A DNA stretch of 11,892 nucleotides, taken from contig JBBKXJ010000132.1 in assembly GCA_037969395.1 (NCBI GenBank), forward strand, positions 1 to 11,892, given 5' to 3'. Positions 6,233-11,892 of the stretch are shown here, one piece after another. The stretch is from JBBKXJ01 sp037969395. Lineage in GTDB: Bacteria; Pseudomonadota; Gammaproteobacteria; Pseudomonadales; JAUIET01. Both the position numbers and the translations under genes were made by a program. The stretch's first letter is position 1, and the number at the start of each line of letters is the position of its first letter. The notes under the pieces were generated by a model that searched no databases, had not been told where the DNA came from, and saw nothing but the letters and a program-made list of their open reading frames with translations.

Positions 6233-8857
6233 ATGTCTAATCGTAACGATACTAAACGGCAATTGGAAGATGGAGTACTGGTAAGTAAACCCATCGACCC
6301 AAGTAGTGTGGGTGAGGTACTAAAACTGCGTTCGGTAGCAGAACCGTACGTTCGGCATCTGGAGCCTGACTTTCCTATCGATGAGGTATCAGCTAAACAT
6401 CCACTCAATGTACTTCATGGACTATTACCTAAACCACTTATGCATGATGGCCCGGACGGCCATGTGCATTGCGTACCACAATGGAATTCTGTCGCCCTAT
6501 TCTATAACCTAGCGGACAGTCACCCAAACGATTATCAATCAACCGATGTCACTGACGTACTGGCCTGGTTCGATGAAGGAGGAGAAACCTTAAACCCAGG
6601 GATAAGTGAATTTTTATGCAACTACTGGAATACGTTGACGCTAGGCAATCTGGCATTCGGGATAAACACCCCTAGGAACAGTGAGGCCACGCCTCTCATC
6701 CCTACGGTGGATGCACCTGATGGAAACCCACAGGATTGGGGTGGGTTGATACGCCGTTGTCTCGAGGCGAATCACGAGGCCGTTTGGCAGGCTGCGGGCG
6801 GTCTCATCCACGACGGCAAACGCTGGGTTCCTTCTATCGTCTTGGTACAGCATTACTGGACACACGCCAGTGCCGGCTTCGGTGGGTTCGAGCATACGGT
6901 CGACGGAAACACTTACCTGATTGGTGATGTGACCCATATCGCCTACAGCCTGGATACGTGGTCGCCTCCAGACGCGCCAGAAAAAGTCGGACGCCACTGG
7001 TGGGGAACGCTTTGTCATGAGTACGGCCACAACTTTGTGGAATTTGGCGATCTCTACGGTCCGCAAGGTTGCACGGGTTACTGGGACCTTCTGGGCGACA
7101 ATGCACCGCCAGGCAGAATGTCTGAGGTATCTAGCGGTTTAAAAGAACGTAAAGGGTGGCTCACATTCAAAAGAGTGATCGAAGGACCGACGGTACCAAA
7201 GACTTCCCTCACTTTGCGTCCCTATACAACGACCGGGGAAGCATTCAAGGTGGTCCCAGACCCGACGCATACGCCGCACGAGTACTTTCTTCTAGAGTTT
7301 CGTAAGAGCACGGGCACCGAAGTATGGCGTCCTGACGGGGCGCTACCAGAGAAAGGGCTTTTCATCATACACATCAACGAGCGACTCGGCGTTCCCGGAA
7401 CCTGGCTGCTACGCGAGGCGCCTTACTTCGACCCTGAATTCGCGGATGGGTCGCATGGCGGCGCAACGGATTGGACTGGTCATGACGATCTGATCGGTAA
7501 AGTATTTCCGCAGGGTAGTAGAAACGCCTTTACACCCTACACAGTGCCATCAAGTAACTTTTATGGCCGGCGGTCATCCGGGCTTTCCGTCACTGACATC
7601 ACAAGTAACGACGATGAGGTGCATTTCAATCTGCGTATCAACAGGCCAAGTACGAGCGTTGGTTGGCAGGTGACTGCAAATGATCGTGCCCTCGCAGGTC
7701 GGTTTACCCCCGAATCGCATCAAGAGGGCATGGAGCTATTCATGCGTAACCAGGATGACGCGGCGTTATTCATACACAGACAGGCGCAGTGGATGGTTGC
7801 TCGACGTCAGAATGATTGGATTGGCGAATGGAATTTGGGCAGTGACAACCGTGAGTTAGTGGGCGATCTTGACGGTGACGGCCTGGACGAGATTTATATT
7901 CGCAGTCCGGAGTGGGCGGGTGTTCTCAAGTGGCGCCGCTCACGCTTTGATACGGTGACAGTCCAACATGACTGGATAGACGAGTGGAATTTAGGCGCAG
8001 ACAACTGGGAATGCGTGTGTGACCTTGATGGTGATGGGAGAGATGAGGTGTACATTCGCAGTCCAGAATGGGCTGGGGTCATGAAGCTTGTAGGTGACCG
8101 GTTGCGTCTTCTATCGATTCAACATGACTGGCTAGACAATTGGAATTTAGGTCGTGACAACCAGGAGTTCGTGGGCCGTTTCCGCGATAGGAACCGCGAT
8201 GAAATCATGATCCGCAGTCCGGATTGGATGGGACTGTTAGCTTGGAGGTCGGATATTTCTAAACTGCAATTGGTCAGTATCCAACACGATTGGATCGATG
8301 ACTGGAATATGGGACCAAGCGATCAGCATTTCATTGGCGACTTCGATGGCGACGGCCTCGATGAAATATATATTCGCAGCGCACATTGGGCCGGGGTGCT
8401 CAAATGGGTTGGCGGCCGGTTCCGAGTACTTTGGATGGCGCAGGAGAGACTCGAACACGTAGATGACAACCCCGACCACAGTCAGTCGCTACAAGAACGC
8501 GACCTGAACTACAGCGGTAAGTTTCGTAAGGACCGCGCTGCGATTCTTCACCGTGATACAAGCGGGGTCAGCCTGTTGATATGGACAGGACATGAGATGA
8601 GGGTACGCCACCGCTTGAATAGCTGGTTTGGGGGTCACTGGAATCTAGGTTCAAGTGATAAATTTGTTCTTGGCGACTTTCATAAAATTGGTGCAGATGC
8701 AGTCGATGCGCCCTTTGACTATGTGACTGACAACCTCACGGACGTGTTTATCCACAATAACTGGGGGACGGGTATGTTGGGATTTAATCACCTAAACGAT
8801 GACACAGATCAAGCAGGATTGACCTGGATTCAAGGCGGGTTTCTTTTATACGACTAG
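6233..8857 (+). CDS. M6-like zinc metalloprotease with C-terminal FG-GAP propeller
   Basis: An 874-residue protease. Residues about 1-180 are an N-terminal region without recognised domain. The catalytic part is about 180-470: HEYGH at 262-266 gives two zinc-ligand histidines and the general-base glutamate, followed by DLYG and GYWDLLGDN as in immune-inhibitor-A-like M6 peptidases. The expected third ligand Asp273 lies one residue further from HEYGH than in the common HEFGHxLGLPDLYD form. Residues 488-874 form seven FG-GAP-like repeats. I see no signal peptide: the N-terminus MSNRNDTKRQLEDG is hydrophilic and the start is fixed by AAGGGAGG. Export must use another route, or the enzyme acts inside or after lysis. 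It follows the serine protease gene by 158 bases on the same strand; a hairpin between them argues against simple co-transcription. Confidence 0.85.
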   Translation: MSNRNDTKRQLEDGVLVSKPIDPSSVGEVLKLRSVAEPYVRHLEPDFPIDEVSAKHPLNVLHGLLPKPLMHDGPDGHVHCVPQWNSVALFYNLADSHPNDYQSTDVTDVLAWFDEGGETLNPGISEFLCNYWNTLTLGNLAFGINTPRNSEATPLIPTVDAPDGNPQDWGGLIRRCLEANHEAVWQAAGGLIHDGKRWVPSIVLVQHYWTHASAGFGGFEHTVDGNTYLIGDVTHIAYSLDTWSPPDAPEKVGRHWWGTLCHEYGHNFVEFGDLYGPQGCTGYWDLLGDNAPPGRMSEVSSGLKERKGWLTFKRVIEGPTVPKTSLTLRPYTTTGEAFKVVPDPTHTPHEYFLLEFRKSTGTEVWRPDGALPEKGLFIIHINERLGVPGTWLLREAPYFDPEFADGSHGGATDWTGHDDLIGKVFPQGSRNAFTPYTVPSSNFYGRRSSGLSVTDITSNDDEVHFNLRINRPSTSVGWQVTANDRALAGRFTPESHQEGMELFMRNQDDAALFIHRQAQWMVARRQNDWIGEWNLGSDNRELVGDLDGDGLDEIYIRSPEWAGVLKWRRSRFDTVTVQHDWIDEWNLGADNWECVCDLDGDGRDEVYIRSPEWAGVMKLVGDRLRLLSIQHDWLDNWNLGRDNQEFVGRFRDRNRDEIMIRSPDWMGLLAWRSDISKLQLVSIQHDWIDDWNMGPSDQHFIGDFDGDGLDEIYIRSAHWAGVLKWVGGRFRVLWMAQERLEHVDDNPDHSQSLQERDLNYSGKFRKDRAAILHRDTSGVSLLIWTGHEMRVRHRLNSWFGGHWNLGSSDKFVLGDFHKIGADAVDAPFDYVTDNLTDVFIHNNWGTGMLGFNHLNDDTDQAGLTWIQGGFLLYD
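7694..8854 (+). repeat. Seven FG-GAP / integrin-alpha-like repeats of the metalloprotease
   Basis: Blade starts of the form [VIL]-G-[DR]-[FL] occur near residues 488, 543, 595, 647, 701, 761 and 813, a spacing of 52-60. Seven blades is the number in the integrin-alpha propeller. The calcium loop D-x-D-G-D-G-x-D-E is intact in blades 2, 3 and 5 and degenerate in 1, 4, 6 and 7. Linkers H-D-W-[IL]-D-x-W-N-[LM]-G and I-R-S-P-[ED]-W-x-G are unusually alike from blade to blade, which suggests recent internal duplication. Confidence 0.8.
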
Positions 8858-9070
8858 CACATGGAAACAGATGTTGGACCAGCGGAAGCATTTTTTTAGC
8901 AGTCTGTTGGACTTTGTCTGGTGAAAATGTGATTCGGAGGCGGCTGGACACGGCTAAGAAAATTCCTGTGAATGTCCTACCGCGGCTGGCCGTGTTGCCT
9001 GTATAGCAGACCTAATGTCCTACCGGTGAACAACCGAAGCCAGCACCATATCGAACACTATGGGTAAAAG
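8858..9070. other. Non-coding stretch with short repeats after the metalloprotease
   Basis: No gene is seen. AATGTCCTACCG occurs twice as a direct repeat at 8971-8982 and 9014-9025. GCGGCTGG occurs twice, and ACACGGC (8948-8954) is complementary to GCCGTGT at about 8989-8995, allowing a 7-bp hairpin. A T7 run at about 8891-8897 could mark transcription end, but its upstream sequence forms no good stem. Confidence 0.45.
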
Positions 9071-9180
9071 GGTTCTGACGCAAATAAGGTATTTTGGGAT
9101 ATTTCAATGTTTAGAAACACTGTATAAATAGATGTTTTTGAAAATGCAAAACCGGATAAAGAGCTATTTGTGACAGAACC
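9071..9180. mobile_element. 110-bp inverted-repeat element (MITE-like, IS6-type ends)
   Basis: GGTTCTGACGCAAATA at 9071-9086 matches, inverted, the sequence ending at 9180 (GGTTCTGTCACAAATA on the minus strand) at 14 of 16 bases. The ends resemble IS6/IS26-family termini (GG-x-x-CTG-x-x-GCAAA). The interior is A+T-rich (19 G/C in the 60 bases 9121-9180) and encodes no transposase; only a 6-codon frame starts at about 9107. No 8-bp target duplication is visible. It is either a MITE or an internally deleted insertion sequence, and it lies 46 bases before the beta-helix gene. Confidence 0.6.
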
Positions 9181-9226
9181 GTTAATTCCGCTTATACACA
9201 TTATTAGTTGATACTAGGTAACGACA

Positions 9227-11164
9227 ATGACTCGCCCCTCACAACACCGCACGACGGCCACGGCGCTCACCCCCACGACTGTTGGAGTCGCTAACATTGG
9301 AGACCTGATCGTAGGCGACCCGATCTGCATCTACGATGCGGTGTCATCCACGCCGCCAACAGGTGCACCACCGACACCCGCAGCAATCTTGAGCGGTGCT
9401 GGCGAGGCACGAACCTACCGATTTCGGTACGTCACTTCGGATCGATGCTTCGGCTATGTGAGTCCTGCAATGACGGCAAATGCTGATGTCGATGGCAACA
9501 TCGTCCTTGAGTGGGCTCTTGGAACACTTGACCCGGCCGCGGAGTGGGTCATTGTATACCGACAGATTCGCGCTGGAGCAGAAGAGCCGATCGCGGCGGC
9601 CGTTTGCACCCCCCGCGGCGCTGGTATTCTTGCCGGCCTTCGTATTAGCGTTGTCGATGATGGTGGTAGTACTTACGTCGAGCGTGGGCTGCCAGATTGG
9701 TTTGCCTCTGCTGACGACCCCGTGACCCTTTTGGGACGCCTGCACACCCGCATTTCCGCGATATCGGGAACAGAACTGACCGTGGCGGGTCCGGTGAATC
9801 TCTCACTTGCGGGCGGAGTCTTGGCACACGACGCTGGGCAAGACATCGCTGCGTCCCTCGCTGCAGGTGATGACGTGACCCTTGCACCTGGGTTCTACCA
9901 ATGTCACGGAACCATCGACCTCGACGGCCATCAGCAGAGCATCATCGGTGCCAAACCCAGGCGCGGCGAACTCACCAACTTGAAGGCAACGGAGTTGAAC
10001 TTCGAAGATGGTGATGGTCTCGTCGTTCGAGGTGTTGCCGCGTCCCTGGAAAAGCTGACGATAGGTCAACGTGCGTCTCGAACACTTCCCCCGCTCAATC
10101 TCATCCTCCCCCAACGCCCCGCGTCCGGAACCGACTACTGGACACATGGCGCCGCCGTATTGTTCGAATCTCGTTCGTATGTACGAAGCGTTTCCGTGAT
10201 GCGAGCACGCGGCACGGGGGTCGCCATTATCGCGAAGGCGGGTGGTATTGGAGGCAACGCGAACCTCTGTGCATGGAGCGATGTGGAAAGCAGTCAGCAC
10301 ACCGGCCACGGGATGTTCGTTGACGGAAGCGATGCCAACGCGTCTCACTTCGCCAGTATCAACGTGGTCGGAAATTCCGGGTGGGGCGTACTCGATGAAA
10401 GCCTCCTTGGAAGCGCATATACGGCTCCCCATGCCAGCGCCAACGCACTGGGGCCCTACCGCATTGATTCCTCAGCCAACAAGAGCGTCATCACGTACCC
10501 GTACACCGAGAGCGGGCAGGGAGATTCGATCCTCGGACCATACGTGACGACGGTCGGTGGTCCCCAAGGCGTTGTTCAGGGGGCGGGGCCGCATCTCTCT
10601 GGAAAGGGGTTTGGCTACATTTCTGCCGGCAACGAAGGCATATACAAGACCAGCTTTTCGTCGCATCTTCCCGCCTATCAATCGCTGCTCCGCCGGTACG
10701 ACTCTAGTGATTTGCGACACCACCGGCGAGCGACGGCACGCAACGTGCAAGACTACGTCGGAACCACTGGATACCCGTCGCGTAACTGGCACTCCCAACA
10801 CGAGCGTGGTTATGGTCTCATGGAATTTCCGAGAGGCGTGCTCGTTGGTGGGATCCTCCTTCGCGGCATCGACACTTCGAGTCCGCCACGCGGCACCTAC
10901 GATACTGTGGACGTGTGTTTCACGACTGCTGGAACCATTGTTCGTCCCACAGTGCGCTTCGGAGTGGGGCCCTCCTGGCAGAAGTATGTCTATCGTGTTG
11001 GTGACACTATCGTGCCGGGCGACGGCCATGCATACGTATGTACGAGCACGGTCGGGGAGTTTGGCTCGGCGTCCGGCACAACAGAACCAAAGTGGGCGGC
11101 CACCGTTGTGGATGGTGATGTGACCTGGACTCGCTGGGGGTCTGACGTGCCTTCCTTCGCATAG
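9227..11164 (+). CDS. Beta-helix protein resembling a phage tail spike
   Basis: A 645-residue protein, not assigned to a named family. Residues about 1-190 look like beta-sandwich modules (RYVTSDRCFGYVSPA; EWVIVYRQI). From about 205 a right-handed parallel beta-helix begins, with the typical entry DDVTLAPGFYQCHGTIDLDG, and runs to about 480 through short G/N-rich turns. Residues about 583-637 match a small C-terminal module common in phage tail fibre proteins: Y-x-V-G-D-T-I-V-P...Y-V-C-T-S-T-x-G...T-E-P-K-W...V-D-G-D-V-T-W-T. The helix could bind or depolymerise a polysaccharide; no catalytic residues can be assigned. There is no signal peptide. AGGT lies 7 bases before ATG 9227. G+C is clearly higher than in the flanks (38 of 60 bases at 9241-9300), and no other phage gene is nearby, which suggests transfer as a single gene. 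Confidence 0.75.
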   Translation: MTRPSQHRTTATALTPTTVGVANIGDLIVGDPICIYDAVSSTPPTGAPPTPAAILSGAGEARTYRFRYVTSDRCFGYVSPAMTANADVDGNIVLEWALGTLDPAAEWVIVYRQIRAGAEEPIAAAVCTPRGAGILAGLRISVVDDGGSTYVERGLPDWFASADDPVTLLGRLHTRISAISGTELTVAGPVNLSLAGGVLAHDAGQDIAASLAAGDDVTLAPGFYQCHGTIDLDGHQQSIIGAKPRRGELTNLKATELNFEDGDGLVVRGVAASLEKLTIGQRASRTLPPLNLILPQRPASGTDYWTHGAAVLFESRSYVRSVSVMRARGTGVAIIAKAGGIGGNANLCAWSDVESSQHTGHGMFVDGSDANASHFASINVVGNSGWGVLDESLLGSAYTAPHASANALGPYRIDSSANKSVITYPYTESGQGDSILGPYVTTVGGPQGVVQGAGPHLSGKGFGYISAGNEGIYKTSFSSHLPAYQSLLRRYDSSDLRHHRRATARNVQDYVGTTGYPSRNWHSQHERGYGLMEFPRGVLVGGILLRGIDTSSPPRGTYDTVDVCFTTAGTIVRPTVRFGVGPSWQKYVYRVGDTIVPGDGHAYVCTSTVGEFGSASGTTEPKWAATVVDGDVTWTRWGSDVPSFA

Positions 11165-11435
11165 TGTTGCGCAGAGCTTCGACTCGGACAGGCAGGCGCG
11201 GCAGACGGCGCTAACGCACATCGTCAGGTTCTTGGCGCAACTCGCTTTGTTGAAAGTGCATGCGACCGTCATCTTCCTGACGAAACTGACCCACACATTA
11301 ACAAGTGATTAACCGGTTTCTGGATATCTCCGAACTATTTATTGCACTTTGACAAAAACGGCTTTGCTGTCTCCGTTTCACAAGGATAACACTACATTTG
11401 CGCATGATATACAGAAACGGGATAACACCAGATGA
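11165..11435. other. Intergenic stretch before the integrase remnant
   Basis: No gene is seen. GGATAACAC occurs twice (11384-11392 and 11420-11428), and CCGTTTC (11373-11379) is complementary to GAAACGG (11414-11420), so a short hairpin brackets about 34 bases. AACCGGTT at 11311-11318 is a palindrome. G+C falls sharply compared with the gene upstream. Confidence 0.4.
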
Positions 11436-11549
11436 ATTGGCACGATCCAGGAATTACTGGGCCACAGCGATGTGAGAACCACCATAATTTATACCCACAC
11501 GGTTCAGAGCATCACGGTAAAAGAGCCTAAAAGTCCGCTTGATTTTTAA
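11436..11549 (+). pseudogene. C-terminal remnant of an IntI-like tyrosine recombinase
   Basis: The plus frame from 11436 to the TAA at 11547-11549 reads IGTIQELLGHSDVRTTIIYT, then HTVQSITVKEPKSPLDF. It includes the recombinase box LLGHSDVRTT with the late active-site histidine (codon 11463), and the nucleophile tyrosine in IIYTH (codon 11490). The ending with SPLDF is typical of integron-type integrases. An in-frame TGA at 11433-11435 ends the frame upstream, and I cannot find the catalytic Arg/His/Arg part in other frames of 11165-11435. The rest of the roughly 320-residue enzyme is gone, so this is a 5'-truncated relic. No attC or attI site could be confirmed around it. Confidence 0.8.
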
Positions 11550-11582
11550 TCGATTGATAGCGGAATAAATAAACGGGTATTG

Positions 11583-11855
11583 CTATTTACGGGCAGAAGA
11601 GGTCTCTAGTACCCGCTCGCAGAATGACGGTTGCTGGTTCATTCCTGCCCGTCCTGGTACTGAATTTTGTGGGTCGCGATTGGCAGTGAATAGGCGATTC
11701 CGGCAACAAAGCTTTCTCGATAGATACACGTTCGGTGAATTTCGCGAACGTCGCCTTTGGGTCGCAACCAGTCCGTCGTCCATCAAAACATCGATCGTCA
11801 GCTTACCAGAATGAAGCTGCCGGTTTAAATAGATGATACCGGAACGCCCGGCTCG
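11583..11855 (-). pseudogene. Frame-disrupted coding remnant containing the right repeat (unrecognised)
   Basis: The minus strand is open from 11855 (after TAA at 11858-11856) and reads GIIYLNRQLHSGKLTIDVLM and then DDGLVA. From about 11782 another minus frame reads DWLRPKGDVREIH, then YRESFVAGIAYSLPIATHK and on to a TGA at 11641-11639. Both halves look more protein-like than the frame they leave, so one gene broken by a frameshift near 11760-11785 is a fair reading. No start codon or ribosome binding site is clear. I do not recognise the family. The first half is related to 35-226 on the plus strand. Confidence 0.35.
11776..11812 (-). repeat. Right, inverted copy of the 37-bp end segment
   Basis: It matches 66-102 at 32 of 37 bases in opposite orientation. 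Beyond it the flanking bases are unrelated at both sides, so the shared part is short. A recombination between the two copies would invert the whole interval. Confidence 0.7.
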
Positions 11856-11892
11856 TTAGATCACAAACTAATCATGTGAAGTTACGCGACCC

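Noticed and set aside
6064..6408. 114-codon minus-strand frame across the start of the metalloprotease
   Set aside because: It overlaps the strong ribosome site and N-terminus of the real gene and resembles no family.
9803..10432. 209-codon minus-strand frame inside the beta-helix gene
   Set aside because: Antisense shadow: high third-position G+C of the real gene keeps the opposite strand open.
10472..11296. 274-codon minus-strand frame across the beta-helix gene
   Set aside because: It is the antisense of a G+C-rich gene, is rich in Arg/Cys/Thr with no domain, and has no ribosome binding site.
11776..11861. Possible integron attC site ending at GTTAGAT (11855-11861)
   Set aside because: GTTAGAT fits the 3' core consensus, but I found no matching RYYYAAC core 50-150 bases away on the same strand and no paired inner boxes, so one 7-base match is not enough.
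1..11892. CRISPR array, tRNA or rRNA
   Set aside because: No regularly spaced repeats of 24-40 bases and no cloverleaf or rRNA-like stretch were found on either strand.

Overview
The window is a bacterial chromosomal or accessory segment with well-separated, single-promoter-style genes in mixed orientation. No taxonomic marker (rRNA, tRNA, ribosomal protein) is present. Shine-Dalgarno sites, mid-range base composition, a MarR-GNAT fusion regulator, an ECF-type sigma factor and the tail of an IntI-like integrase suggest a proteobacterium, perhaps a gammaproteobacterium. That placement is inference only. The area looks like a patchwork accessory region: it has a decayed integrase end, a small inverted-repeat element, abrupt changes in G+C, and a short homologous segment in opposite orientation at each end of the window.

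Layout. Left (1-2100): a short coding-like segment that recurs inverted at the right end, an MDR-family (quinone-oxidoreductase-like) dehydrogenase on the minus strand with a perfect 19-bp tandem duplication just before its ribosome binding site, and a small SnoaL-like (NTF2-fold) protein on the plus strand followed by a stem-loop. Middle (2100-4500): a gene-poor stretch, then two regulators on the minus strand, an orphan sigma-70 family factor and a MarR-GNAT fusion. The MarR-GNAT promoter carries operator-like repeats and seems to leave almost no 5' leader. Right (4500-11164): three large plus-strand genes. They are (i) an exported chymotrypsin-fold serine protease with a block of 40-residue tectonin-like repeats inserted between its catalytic Asp and Ser, (ii) an M6-like zinc metalloprotease with a seven-repeat FG-GAP/integrin-alpha-like propeller at its C-terminus and no visible signal peptide, and (iii) a G+C-rich beta-helix protein resembling a phage tail spike, preceded by a 110-bp IS6-like inverted-repeat element. 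Far right (11165-11892): the last ~37 codons of an IntI-type tyrosine recombinase, then the inverted copy of the left-end segment inside a frame-disrupted coding remnant.

How the genes may work together. The two adjacent proteases both carry beta-propeller modules, which in these families usually bind glycans or proteins, and the third protein looks like a surface- or glycan-binding beta-helix. A reasonable inference is a set of outward-directed, target-binding hydrolases acquired piecemeal. Nothing in the sequence proves that they act together or that the sigma factor or MarR-GNAT protein controls them.
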